A model generated the notes under the pieces. It was not told the origin of the DNA, did no database searches, and saw only the letters and a list, made by a program, of their open reading frames with translations. From Pectinophora gossypiella (lineage: Eukaryota; Arthropoda; Insecta; Lepidoptera; Gelechiidae), in NCBI RefSeq assembly GCF_024362695.1, contig NC_065410.1:2166001-2230000 (forward strand): a stretch of DNA of 64,000 nt, in the 5' to 3' direction. How positions within the stretch are numbered: position 1 is the first letter of the stretch; the number at the start of each line of letters is the position of its first letter. The translations under genes were made by a program, and so were the position numbers. This document shows, one piece after another, positions 32,704 through 44,210 of the stretch.

Positions 32704-34639
32704 GAAACAAATAAAATCAGTGTTAAATTAAGTGTTTATTCTAATTTGTATTAAAAAAAAAAATATTTATTTACTAGCTGCGCCGAAAGCCGTTTGACCC
32801 GCATGGGTTTTTAGTTTTCAGGGAGTTATTTCTATTTGTAATTAAAATCCAACTTTTAATTTTAAAACGTTTATTAATTAATACATGCATAATCACAAAA
32901 TATATTAATACGGTATGGCACTTGCCTTTATTAGAAAAACCTTCATTTTCAGTTATTACAGTTAGTCATTAAGTGTTTTCTTGAACATTTTGCTCCTTTC
33001 CGATCACCCCCTCTTTGCTTTTCGGTAGAACCTGCAAATGACAAAATATAAAAAACTATTAAGTACGATAATAAATTACTTAAAAGAAAAACAACCATTA
33101 ATACCTATTATAGTAAGCTTAGAGATGAGCCAATTTTCCAACGTATCCGAAAAGCGACAGTGTCAGTGATAAAAATGTATGTGATTGACATAAGGTCTGT
33201 CACTGTCGTTGTACGTCGTTTGCAACTTGGCTAAAACCCCATAAAAGCCAGTTGGTTTGCATAGGAGATAACTCTAGAAAAAACTACATTAAGCAAATCA
33301 AAAATATATATATCTGTGGTTGTAATGATAAGATGAAAATGACAGAATAATTATACCATAAATACACAGGCACTGACTATTTCAGAGAAACTTTACCACG
33401 CGCCGCTTCCAGGTTAGTAGGTAAATACCTATATCAATCTAGAATACAAATACTGAAAGGATATTTTGGCATACAAAACATGGAACGTTTTCAGCTGCTT
33501 AGCTTCCCGGCCAAGTCGTAAATCAGAAATGGTACTAATATTATTTTTTTGCCCAAAAGTAAGATGATCTGTGCGTCGGAGGGCACGTTAGGCAGTCGGT
33601 TGCGGCTTAATTAAGTATGCAGGTATGTCGTCGTTACATGAGGCATGTCATGGACCTATAGCGGCTCAGTAGTAACCCTGATACCAGGGTTGATGAGGTC
33701 AGTCAATTATTGTCTCAACCCACACGAGAGAAGAACTTTAGTAGGATACGGATAGGTACATACGAACCTTCAAGAGAATGTGTCTCATGTTGACTACGAC
33801 GAGAAGATATCCCATAGTTTCTTGAAATATTTTTGCATTTCTGGTCATGCTTCCACTGGGTTGTACTGGATTGGGTTGCAGTATTAGTGGAATCTGTTAA
33901 TTGTAACATAATGGTTTAAATACATTGTTTGTAGGTAGGTACATAATAGACGTTACGCAATAAAAAGGACCCATTACCAAATCACCCTAAAAATTAGACA
34001 CAAACCTAGATATTTTATCGTTATTTAGGTATTAAATAGAAGGTTAGTACCAATGCGTTAATAATAAAATCAAGGGTGTTTTTGCAAAAGTTAACTTATA
34101 TACCTAGGTAGATAATTCACAACCAAGCCGAAATACTACAGTTGATCACGTAACAGTTTTTTGTTCAAATATCTTTATTTTATTCATATACCAGGTGCTA
34201 TGCCAGGTGATAGCGAATGTACAAAAACGGCACACCCCAATTTAAATAGGTAGTTAGTTTATAGATTAAAAGCACCGAATAGGCACATAGGCATGCTTAG
34301 TTTACTTTAATAATTAGTACAGAGCAGTGCAATCATCATCACGCATTAACCAAACCAACTTACGTCAAGTAGGTCGTCAGGTAGGTAGGTAGGTAGGGTA
34401 GGTAGGTAGGTAGGATCTGCTTCTGTGTAAACCTTACAAAACATTTATAATATTAATAGTCTAATAAATAGTAATATACTAAGTAGGTAAGGTAATAGGT
34501 ACCTAAAATCTAGCTAGTCTATTTATAAGTAAATAACTCACCATCTTCGATTTTGTCCAAGTTGAGCATACGTATAATCCTTGGGTTTTTTACTTCCACA
34601 CAAAGATATGCACGCTTCGAGTAGCCACCATGAACAAAT
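32704..34639. other. AT-rich DNA with SINE-A fragment and microsatellite
   Basis: 33548-33735 is a diverged 3' half of SINE-A (CGTGCGTCGGAGGGCACG, ACCCACACGAGAGAAGAA). 34384-34412 is a (GGTA)n microsatellite. Around 34165 (TCAAATATCTTTATTTTATTC) there may be a LINE 3' end. Nothing coding is supported. Confidence 0.45.
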
Positions 34640-35045
34640 TAAATAGAGAGATAATTATTACATCTATCCAACATTCGTCAATCATGACTTTTTTTATTCT
34701 AAAAAAATCGACCTTATTATTACTACAATGCGATCGTTATTTGTAGGGCCGTATGCTGACTGACGGAATACCGTGGTAAAACTACGATCACAAATAGACA
34801 ATCAGCTTTCACTCTACAAATAACGATCACAGTGCAATAATAATAAGGTCGTTTTTTATAAACTTCGTCGGCAATAATTTTGTCTATAGGTGATCTTGGT
34901 TTTACCGTGGTAAAACCACAATCAGCATACGACCCTACAAATAACGATCACAGTACAGTAATAATAGGGTCGATTTTTGGTTGAATAAAAAGTCGAGATT
35001 GACGAAAAATTGGTGGATAGATGTAATACCTCTCTAATATCTTTC
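34640..35045. mobile_element. Foldback element, about 400 bp
   Basis: The ends ATTACATCTATCC (34657) and GGATAGATGTAAT (35014) are inverted, and inverted homology continues through TCGACCTTATTATTAC, CGATCGTTATTTGTAGGG and GTATGCTG. The element also has an internal duplication (TACAAATAACGATCACAGT at about 34815 and 34940). No coding frame; superfamily not determined. Confidence 0.65.
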
Positions 35046-36220
35046 TAATACCTCTCTTTGAGTGTGCAGCCCGCCGCCGCTGGCACGGCGTAAGTACAGT
35101 AACCAAATAAAACATAGGGATTTACGCTAGTGATAAGTAAGTATATTTACTTAGGACATTAATAAGTAGTCTATATTTGCAGGTAATTAGAATAACACGA
35201 CAAATGATTCAAATTATTGTCTTTAAAAGAGTTGTATTCATATTTACGAAGAGTATAGTGTAAAATATATCATCGAAAAATGAAGATAAATGAAATAACG
35301 TAATAGTAATATCAAACCTTGCTTGGAAAAAACTACGTGATTATATTTACACCAAACCGTTACACTAAAAGATTCGCAGAATAGGCAAGTAGCTGGAGTT
35401 ACAACAAATAGTAACGCTAAAACATTCGTGGAATAACGAAGTAACTAGACGTACAACCACTGTCGTGTCGTATAATGTCGTGAAACATGTCAGTACGTTT
35501 ACTTACGACTCGACCATCCTAAAAAACTTTCGTGTAAAATCGAAGTAAGTGTTATTATGACTTTACTATATGGGAAAATACCAAAAAAAAATCACGTATT
35601 TATACTTACTATCTTATTATGGGGGAAAAATATTTTTATCAATGTTGCACAATTTCATTGTTTTTGTAATAATTTCTTCATTTTTACTGATATCTTAATG
35701 AAAATTTGTGAGAAGGTGTATTCGTGTACGCTGAATTGAATGGTGCAATAAAAAAAAAATGTCGCTAGTCCACTTACTGCGTTTTTCCACGGGGGGTGCG
35801 ATATTATTATATTTAATAAAAATCTAATCGTCAGGTAAGTAAAATATTGATTAATGAAGATTAATATGAGGTTGAAACCAGCAATACCAGAGCTAGTGCT
35901 AGGTTTTGGATCTGTAGACATAGACCTCGTGCTAGTAACTAATTCTTAAACTTAAAAAAATGAGCAATAACAAAAAAATCCATCAAAAGAGCAATAACAA
36001 AAACGTGACAGTTTCACTGCACGCAAGTGTATTCGGGAGTCAAAGGGACAAAGACAAGAGTGCGCGGGGGAAGTATCGACTGATCTACCAATAGCCGGTC
36101 GATGCGGGACTCACCCGCCCCCGCGCCCCGTACCGCACCACCAAAGAGACCTAAAATTCGGTTGTGCGCAGTCAAGGTCGATGCTCAAGAAGTTTGCTGG
36201 GAACTATACTATGTGATTTT
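35046..36220. other. Unique DNA with GC-rich patches
   Basis: A CCGCCGCCGCTGG patch followed by GTAAGTA at 35070-35095 is treated as a finding. 36040-36150 is GC-rich (ACTCACCCGCCCCCGCGCC) and unique. The opposed frames at 35557-35739 and 35655-35921 are unsupported. Confidence 0.4.
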
Positions 36221-36395
36221 TTAACACGTTCACTGTGTATGAACCACATATAAGGCAATGATTTTGAAACTCATGCGTGCATGACCCATATGTGGGGCAC
36301 ATTCTTTTGGCCATAAATTCCAATGTGTGCACCAAAAATAAAATTGCAAGTGAAGGGTTGATACCTAATTTTCAGTTACACAGTAAACGTGTTAA
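36221..36395 (+). mobile_element. piggyBac-type MITE, best copy
   Basis: TTAA at 36221-36224 and 36392-36395 bracket 167 bp. The ends are CACGTTCACTGTGTA and the complement of CACGTTTACTGTGTA (one mismatch). TTAA duplications and short CAC-starting inverted ends are the piggyBac hallmark. It has no coding capacity and would need a transposase in trans. Confidence 0.8.
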
Positions 36396-36890
36396 TATTT
36401 CATATTACATAAATGCACGACCTAACCTGTATTGGGCTGGTTTTCTCTTTAGCGGGTTGGAAGGTCAGGCAGGCAAAGGCGAAGGTCAGCATATCGCCCA
36501 AAACGTAACAGACACAAGACAAGCAGCTGAACGTGTTCTATGTTTTTAAATCGCTCCCAGAACAGCATAAAAGTTTTTTTCAAATGCGTAGTAAGAACAT
36601 AAATAAAATAAAGGTGTAGAGACTGGAATTATACCAAGTATGTTAGCCAAGTTGCAAACGATATCGAAAAATTGGGTCGTCTACTAGGTTCAAGATAAAT
36701 TATGAAATTCCGATTACTAAATAAAGACAGATCTTAAACTAACGAAAAACATTTTCTTTTTTCAATTTAACTTATTTATGAATTTTAATCACGAAAAACG
36801 TAATAACAAGTCCGTCATTTTATCACGTTTTTCTATGACGTCACAGTGTGCTTTTTCATACAAGTCCCATAATCTTCTTATCGTGTCGAT
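36396..36890 (+). repeat. SINE-C tail, retroposon D scrap, repeat G
   Basis: 36416-36486 is the 3' part of SINE-C (CCTAACCTGTATTGGGCTGG). 36518-36563 is the 5' end of retroposon D in reverse (GAACGTGTTCTATGTTTTTA, CTCCCAGAACAGCAT). 36700-36880 is repeat G with its TGACGTCA. Confidence 0.55.
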
Positions 36891-36898
36891 GGCAAACT

Positions 36899-37036
36899 AA
36901 ATAGTATCGGCCCAAAACTTGGCAACAAGTATGGCGCTATCTGCAGCGCTCATCAGATCCTCCTGCGTGCAGGTGTTCGGGCACGCAGGACACGATGTAA
37001 GATGTTCCATCGTTTGGGGAACAGTGCCGCACTGCC
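36899..37036 (-). pseudogene. LINE ORF2 C-terminal cysteine-rich segment
   Basis: The minus strand reads C-G-T-V-P-Q-T-M-E-H-L then SCPACPNTCTQEDL, ending ILVAKFWADTI and a stop. The pattern TM.HL..CP.CP..CT..DL...A...VA..W marks the C-terminus of a family of insect non-LTR retrotransposons. Only about 45 codons remain, but they are uninterrupted. The frame is too short for automatic ORF listing. A related, stop-containing copy is nested at 38567-38815. Confidence 0.65.
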
Positions 37037-37042
37037 GCTAGG

Positions 37043-37262
37043 CGAGTATTCATACTCAATCAATCGAGCAGTTGGTTTTCTTGAGCTTTGAAAAAATTAG
37101 TTGTTTTTGAAAATTTAACATGGTAAATAAAAATATTTTTTTTTGTCTATTAAGCACTAACATAGGACTTTATGGCCCCACAACAAGTTAGGCGCTTGAA
37201 CTTTCATTATCCAATACTTTACTAATGACATTAATATAACAAGTTGTATACAAATGGGTTAT
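37043..37262 (+). repeat. About 210-bp block duplicated at 39357-39555
   Basis: The block begins TAGGCGAGTATTCATACTC and contains ACTTTATGGCCCCACAAC and CTTTCATTATCCAATAC. The second copy, 2.3 kb away in the same orientation, differs only by scattered substitutions and small indels. Its class is unknown; it may be part of a dispersed element. Confidence 0.65.
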
Positions 37263-38527
37263 GTAATAGTACTATAACCAGAAGTGCAATTCTGTGTAGA
37301 TATTTTAATAGGTAATCGCTTCCAAAACCACATACCTAATAATAGAGAGATTTTGTATTTTAAATGATATATAAGTAATAGCTTTAAATGATATATAATT
37401 AATTTAAAATCCTTTTACAAATAATTATTCAAAAAGTAACACGAATGCGACGTTTTAAACCAGAGCAAAATTAATATCCATCGTATCGAATTCACTTTAT
37501 TATCACGACCTCGGAATGTGTTCATTTTAAAACCGTTCAAATAAAGTTTCATAAAAATGAATTTCTCTTTGGTCGGTAATAATTATTATAATTATATTAT
37601 TTTTTCCTGTAACAGATAGACATACACCGTGGGCTGAGCGACACGAAATTGAACAATAACTTTTAACTACACTTACTAGGTTTATTGAGGTACTTATTGA
37701 ACTATAATAATCAGTTAGTCATGAGCCATGTCAGGGGCCTTTGGCGGCTCAATACTAACCCTGACACCAGGGTTGATTAGGTTGGTACTCCACCTCACAA
37801 CCCACACGATAAGAAGAAGAGTTAGTGACTAGGTCATTTCCTAAATAGGTACTCCAAAAAACATTTTATCACATGTTCGGGATAATGGGGGAAAATAGCT
37901 GAAAGTATTCTGTATTTCTCCTCTCAAAGTCCAGCAGCAGATAAGCATAACGAGCGACAGACTAAATAATGTATCACTAAACTTACATACATATATAATT
38001 TCCTTTTGGGGTAGGCAGAGGCTACGGAATTCCACTGACACGAAACACATCGTCTTGTCTTTCAACATCCATCCCTTTTCATTGTCCACGTTATTATATC
38101 TATATCGTAGCCAGATCATAGAATTGATCATTTCATGATGTGTCGACCATTTCATAAAACCCCCCTGGGTTAAAATGGCCACAGGTAATTTTAGCCACGA
38201 CATCTACACATTTCTAAGAAAACTTTATATCCAAAAAACCGAGTTTAAAACGCCATTTAACATAAACAAGAAATAAAACCCCCCCCACCAGTCAGCGGCA
38301 ATGATTCGTGCATTACATCAGAGCAACACAAAGATTTATCTGTAAAATTTCTCACAGGGCCGTGTTATAATTTGATTAAAAATTCATTTAACCGTCCAGT
38401 GTGGCCGTTGGGAATAATTTAGTGCGATTCACACGAGCCGACACCTCCGGTACGGGTCGGTATGGCCTCAAGGCTAGCGGGTTACACTAGCTACCAGTGC
38501 ATGGCACTCTGTTAGGGCTGGTGCTTA
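37263..38527. other. Mostly unique DNA with SINE-A fragment
   Basis: 37715-37823 is the type-1 tail of SINE-A. 37985-38045 resembles an RTE tail in reverse. 38150-38180 repeats the CCCCCCTGGGTTAAAATGGCC motif of the foldback at 14824. No gene is supported; the frame at 37841-38203 (minus) crosses these scraps. Confidence 0.45.
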
Positions 38528-38990
38528 CTTAATCATAATCAATCATGTATTTGCAAGAACACGAAGTTCTTCTCCTTCTTTGCGAGTCGATGGCGATCGA
38601 TACAAATTTTTTGCTGACCAATAATTGGCCACGCTTGCGGCATTGTCAGTGGCTTCGTGAAGGTCTTTAATAGTGCAGGTGTTAGGGCACTTAGGACAGC
38701 ACAAAAGGTGAGCCATAGTTTGTGGTTATACTCCACACTTGCACTCATCGCAACCATCAACCAGGTATCCCCACCTGCAGAGATTATCCATGCAGCGGCC
38801 AACCTGTGTCCAGAGCCTACAAACATAAAGTTGAAGATCTTATTCTAAGTAAAACAGTGTATGTATTCAACTTGCTAGCAGTTGTGTAAATGTTTATTTA
38901 ATTATATTATTATTAATAGTTAATCCTAAAGTTAGAAGAATTCATTGACACTATAAAAATACTTACGTAATAATTTTATTATAATTATAA
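38528..38990 (-). mobile_element. LINE 3' end split by another LINE remnant
   Basis: 38528-38566 and 38820-38990 together match the 3' end of the LINE at 10487-10640 (TATTTGCAAGAACACGAAGTT; AAGATCTTATTCTAAGTAAA). Between them, 38567-38815 is a foreign minus-strand insert encoding a decayed C-terminus (CPKCPNTCTIKDL, ANYWSAKN, with an internal stop) of the family seen at 36899-37036. The frames 38539-38826 and 38657-38848 are wrong-frame readings of it. Confidence 0.7.
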
Positions 38991-39167
38991 GTTTAGTTAA
39001 TGCATACTTATTTTTTTATATTTAATTGCTTTAATTATCTGGTAAACTTTTAAAATAATTTAAAGGTGCTTTTAGGGTACTTGAACCTAAACGCGATGCG
39101 ACAAATATCGCCAGCTTAGACTAATAGGTAATAGACAATTATAGCTAACTACTAATGTATAATTTTA

Positions 39168-39240
39168 TTTATTTAACAATAAATTTATTGCGCACATAAA
39201 CGTACACCAAGACGTAAAGACAAATTGATTACACACAAAA
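39168..39240 (-). mobile_element. LINE 3' end
   Basis: TTATTTATTTAACAATAAATTTATTGCGCAC, read in complement, is a poly(A)-signal-bearing LINE 3' terminus. The same AAAGACAAAT.GATTAC landmark recurs at 63215. Confidence 0.4.
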
Positions 39241-39356
39241 CAGTCAAATATTTTAGCTTATTTCTAGTAGAAATCTCTTCTAGCTGACCGGAGTGTATGA
39301 ATGTACATCGTTATATCTACGCATCTATCTGATTGAAGCTATAAGTGCAGGAGACT

Positions 39357-39800
39357 AGGCGAGTATTCATACTCAATCAATCAAACAGTTGGTTTTCATG
39401 AGCTTTGAAAGAATGAGTTGTTTTTAAAAATTTAACAGGGTAAATATATTTTTTTGTCTATTAAGCACATAGGACTTTATGGCCCCACAACAAGTTAGGC
39501 GCTTGAACTTTCATTATCCAATACTTTACTAATGACATTATTATAACAAGTTGTGCGCTCGGTCTGTGATTGTTCAAGTTAAGCAACTTTCGCAAAGGCC
39601 GGTCATGAGTGACCACAAAAAAAAATAAGTTCATCTCGAGTTCCTCCGTGCTTCGGAAGGTACGTTAAGCCGTTGGTCCCGGCTGCATTAGTAGTCGTTA
39701 ATAACCAGCAATCCGCACTGGGCCTGCGTGGGTAGAGATTCCGGCCAAGTAGTTAATGCCATCTGCGGCAAATCTACAATAAGACAGGTTAAAAAAGGGT
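39357..39800 (+). repeat. Duplicated block, SINE-B fragment, repeat E scrap
   Basis: 39357-39555 is the second copy of the block at 37043. SINE-B begins abruptly at 39556 inside its tRNA-like head (GCGCTCGGTCTGTGATTGTT) and runs to about 39735. Its AAGTTAAGCAAC and core blocks are readable. 39743-39790 is repeat E in reverse (GCCATCTGCGGCAAATC). Confidence 0.65.
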
Positions 39801-40044
39801 AGTGATTTAGAGTCCAATTCGGCTATCGAACTCGTGATAATATACGGCGTAAGTCACTGATAAATTATATTTTAAACTATTAATTAGGTACATTTTGAAC
39901 AAAAGTAAAAAAGTTTACATGTCTTCATATTAATAAATGGTGATATTATTTCATTACTATAATATATATTTGTTTTATTTCAAAACGCCTTAAATAGAAA
40001 CTGATAGGGTTTTTCAATATTTTTTTACGTAATCGCCTCGTACC

Positions 40045-40262
40045 TAAATGATAAAAATGTCTGCTATTGAATGTGTTCCTCTAGTTATTAAATAACTTGT
40101 AATGTACCCTAATTGATTTAAAAGATGTGTCGCTGTTGCAGTTTCTTGTCATTTCTTCTCCTCAGCAATAACACCTTGCGAAATGACGTAAATTCAAAAA
40201 TATTACATTGACCTTCAACAAGTTTATCCATGATAATTACGTTGAAAATATGATTCTGATTT
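40045..40262 (+). mobile_element. LINE 3' end, copy of 1458-1693
   Basis: Near-identical to 1458-1693 (CTGCTATTGAATGTGTTCC ... CAACAAGTTTATCCATG), with the GATTCTGATT tail shortened. Confidence 0.65.
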
Positions 40263-40337
40263 CATATTCAAAGTACGAGGCTTTATTGACCTGACTGTAC
40301 CTACCCTTTTTTTGAAAAAAAAAAATAAAATAACTAA

Positions 40338-40467
40338 GTGTGTTGAGTTGACGAACACAAAAAAAGTGATTTAATTTAAGTTTCACTATCTCAACACACG
40401 TAAAAATGTAGGCGTGTTGAGTTGACGAAATAATAAGTGATGCTTAAGTTTCACGAACTCAACACGC
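40338..40467. repeat. Two tandem hairpins
   Basis: Hairpin 1 spans 40338-40399 (GTGTGTTGAG ... CTCAACACAC) and hairpin 2 spans 40412-40467 (GCGTGTTGAG ... CTCAACACGC). Both keep TTGAGTTGACGAA and TAAGTTTCAC in the same places. They therefore look like a tandem duplication of one stem-loop with compensatory changes in the stem (T:A to C:G). Confidence 0.6.
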
Positions 40468-40617
40468 GTGTGATGAGCTGGTGAAAAACCCAAATGTTCA
40501 CGTCGAAACATCGACGCGTGTCAACTACATTTCCATTTCATTAAGTTAATAACGCTGGAGGCAAAAAGCTCGATATAAAATTACGGGTTGCTAAATTGAA
40601 TTATCACTATGATCCCG

Positions 40618-40845
40618 TGACGGCCTCCGTGGTCCAGTTGTTAAGCAATGTGCTCGCGATCCGGAGGTCCCGTGTTCGATTCGGTGGGGGCAAATCACAA
40701 AAATCACTTTGTGATCCCTATTTTGGTTAGGACATTACGGGCTGATCACCTGCTTGTCAAAAAAGTGGGATGATCCGTGCTTCGGAAGTCAGGTTAAGCC
40801 GTTGGTACCGGTTACTATTTACTTACTGATGTAAGTACGTAGTCG
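40618..40845 (+). mobile_element. SINE-A, 3'-truncated
   Basis: The head CCTCCGTGGTCCAGTTG and the body CACTTTGTGATCCCTA plus part of the core are present. The copy stops after TACTTACTGATGTAAG, before the tail. Confidence 0.7.
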
Positions 40846-43533
40846 TTTTCTATAGACTCCTTTTACTAGCATAGTATGCACCTGTTACCAATATTTTCAC
40901 ATAGGTACCTAAATACCATGTGCCGGACGCAAATCTATTTATTCTTTGGAGTATAATATCTTGAATAGACTATATTTGTAGAATCGATCATTCCCTAGCA
41001 ATAGACAAATAGACAATAGTTTGCGTAAAATCCAATCAAAATATTTCACGAGCGTAGTATGAATATGAGGAAAACCGATTATGAATGTTTTACAATGGAG
41101 CGCTGTGCAGCGTTCCATCGTCAACTGATAACTTAGAACTAGGTGTACTGGAAACGACAAAGTTTTGTAATATAAAACTTATGTGTTATACGTGTAATAA
41201 GTGTGTCTGGTTCTATGACTTACGTAAAATACATGTATATGTACAAGCAAGAATAGGTGTCCATCGGAAGAGCTAGTCACTCGTATTTTAAGTTGAAACA
41301 GTGCTCAAAGCAAATGTCTGGTGATAGACAGGCGGCATTAAGTAGGCAGCAATTATTGAGAACGATTTCAACTTAACACGTTCACTGTGTAACTGCAAAT
41401 TCATCAACCCCTCACGTGCAATGTTATTTTTCGATAAAAACATTGGAATTTATGCACATAGATAAAATAGCAAGAAATATGGCAAGAAATAAAATAATAA
41501 AGAAACAGGCTATTTATGTTTATGTTTGATTTTTAAAGTAAATGTTAACACGCTCGCTCCTTCCGGCTTGCGGCTTAGAGCTACCATTCGGAATTTCACC
41601 AGGCCAAGTATTGACAATTATGTTTTTTCTTTCGATAATTCACTACTCCATCCAGTATAAACACTCTACATCAACGTCTCGCAGTATCGGTGGCCAACAC
41701 CCGCCGCAACGCAATCGTCAAATATTTGCATTCCACTGAAAAAGTAATACGATTATTAATTTGCTCTCAATTCACCGTGCCCGTCGATTCACTTCAATAT
41801 ACAGGCGGTATTTCGTATTTTCTGTATGCAAAACAGAAATGTTTGCGTTTGCTGCACGATTGATGATACTTTTTAATTTTTCCAAATGAAATTTTTTATG
41901 TAAGCGTGTTTGTGGTGCTTTCGAGTATTTATTTTTTTTAGTCTAGTATTTCTTCTAAAGGGGACTGGGAGTCTGGGAGTGTTTAAAAACATTAGGTTCA
42001 GCTGCTTGTCTTCTTGAGCATGTCGTAAAAATCGACTGAAGGATTCTATCCTTTATAACACAAGCGGCAAAATGCGGCATGTTGGCAGGTTTTCCCGTTG
42101 TAATAAGGAGGTGAGAATTACTTTTGTCCTACATTACCGTACCGTTGATGGCTCCCATCTCCGCCTCCGCAACCGATACCCTATAACAAACAAAATAATG
42201 AATTAAATTGCTAAGCCACCACAATGCTTCGATCGTAAAATATCGAGTCCTCTAGGAATGTTCAACTTAAAGGAAAACTCTTGGAGATTGATCCCGGAAA
42301 TTATTCCCGTGGGACATTGAGAATTTGTGACGCTTTGCGAGCCGTGAACTAGGAATTTCCTCAAAAATACAAAGTTTCTTAGAAATTCAGTAATTTGCGC
42401 ATAGACCTAAAATTTTTTCGCATTTACGTCGAAGATTTCCGTGACTTTTCCTTAAATTGTCGACGTTACAAACACGTGATTTAGTTGTATATACTTAGAT
42501 AAGTACATTATGTTTTATATTTTGCGTAGTTTCATTAACCACGCACTTCTCCGTGTTACATTCTCCATGCTACTTTTTAGGTAAAAATGAGACAGTGGTT
42601 TCCCTCTTGCCTCTCGCCCAATCTTATGTTATGTTTATTGTATTAATTATTGATTCTTCTATCGTGTGGGTTGTGAGGTGAATTACCAACCTTATCAACC
42701 CCGGTGTCAGGGTTATCAGTGAGCCAACAGTGTATTTTTCCATCAATAAATGGCGCTGAAATCTTACCCGCGTCTTCTACTATATTTCTTGTCCGGTTAC
42801 AAGAATTAGCTTCGGTCCGAAAGCTTCGGTCTCGGTTTGATTACCGTAAGACCGCCTCTCTGAACTTCCTAAGCATTTGAAGTTGTAGGAACACCATGAT
42901 TTATCTGTGCACTGCATTTTTTATCATTCCTTGTAGATTTTAGTCTACAAAATCTGGCAAGGCACATTAAAATAATAATTGTAGTGTTTCTAATTAGTAA
43001 TATATTATATTTTTTAATAATAAAAATCAAAATATGATAGTTTCTTAATTACTGTTATACATCAGCAGTGTTAAAGGTACCGCTGATTAATGAAAAACGA
43101 TATAATATTATACGCAATAAAGTAAATTAATATTTATTACAAAAACTCAATTCACAAAATATACTCAGAACATTAAACTTTGGCATCTTAAATGACCAGA
43201 CACGGTAAACTCCTCCAGATTTACCGTCCACATTGTGAAACTAAAATCGTTGTATCGTTCATCGACCCTACGCGGACATTTCCAACTTTTAACAAGTTCT
43301 ATGGTGCACCTAACTTAGTGTAAACATTTGCAGAAGTTAGAGAAAGTGCACTCGCCGTCCCGACCACTGTTATGTGGTGGTTGGATTCCGGAACTGAATT
43401 TAATTATTATCTGAAGTGGACAGGTATTCATTATTGATAGTTTCAAAGTTGGAAAGTTTGCTAGCTTTTGAGGGCTAAGCAAAAGGAAAGCTCTCTAGGG
43501 ATATAAATAAATATTCCTCTCTAACAAACTCCG
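40846..43533. other. Mostly unique DNA, piggyBac MITE and SINE-A scraps
   Basis: 41373-41463 is a truncated piggyBac-type MITE (TTAACACGTTCACTGTGTAAC). 41985-42060 holds a fragment like retroposon D (GCATGTCGTAAAAATCGAC). 42655-42735 is the type-1 tail of SINE-A in reverse. 42290-42365 has kappaB-like sites (GGAATTTCC). The frames at 40939-41276 and 41542-41739 are unsupported. Confidence 0.4.
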
Positions 43534-43740
43534 TGATTAGAGCTGTGGTAGAACGCTTGCCTCTCACTTTGAGGTCGAATGAGGTCAGGTTCGAATCCAG
43601 GACAGGGCTAAACCAATGATAATCGAATTTGTTTTCGAATTCATGTTTGGATCATAAATGTTTATCACGTGCTGAGCGGTGAAGGAAAATATCGTGAGAA
43701 AACATATATTCCCGAGAAATGCATTTTAGGAGGTATGTAC
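43534..43740 (+). mobile_element. SINE-C
   Basis: The tRNA-like head (TAGAACGCTTGCCTCTCAC, GGTTCGAATCC) and body match 5084-5300. A small internal duplication (GAGGTCGAATGAGGTC) lies in the head. The 3' part is missing. Confidence 0.65.
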
Positions 43741-44210
43741 GGTGATGGGGTGCTAGGGGGTACCTAGTTCATCTTGCAAGTAATGCAACTCTGACTACCC
43801 CAATTGGAATATCCTGAGCATATGTTGTTAATCTCTAAAGGCAATAAAAACGATGATACATTTGCGGAGCGTTTGAAAAAAATGAGTCGGTATTAACAGA
43901 CAAACGAAAAATCAGAAACATATAAAATGTAGAGGAACCAAAAGCGAATAATGCTTGGAACCAGTACACTGCGGATCACGTTGCATAGTAATCGATAAGG
44001 TTTATCCGGCAATTAAAAATATTCCACTCGAATTGCGGATTAACTCTGGTTTTCCATGTCTGTATTTCCACATCGTAGTCATTTCAACTTACTCGAGTGC
44101 ATAATTGTACATCAGTGCTTGTTATTTGTAGTCAATCATTGTGTTTGGGGAGTTTCTTATCATCTTACCAGGAGTTGTATCCGGTTTATAGCAATAGGGT
44201 CGCCTCCTTC
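43741..44210. other. Unique DNA, nothing recognised
   Basis: No supported feature. The frames beginning at 44056 and 44097 run into the neighbouring SINE and are not genes. Confidence 0.4.

Noticed and set aside
34384..34412. Telomere-like repeats (also 18465-18495)
   Set aside because: The unit is GGTA, not the insect TTAGG; these are ordinary microsatellites.
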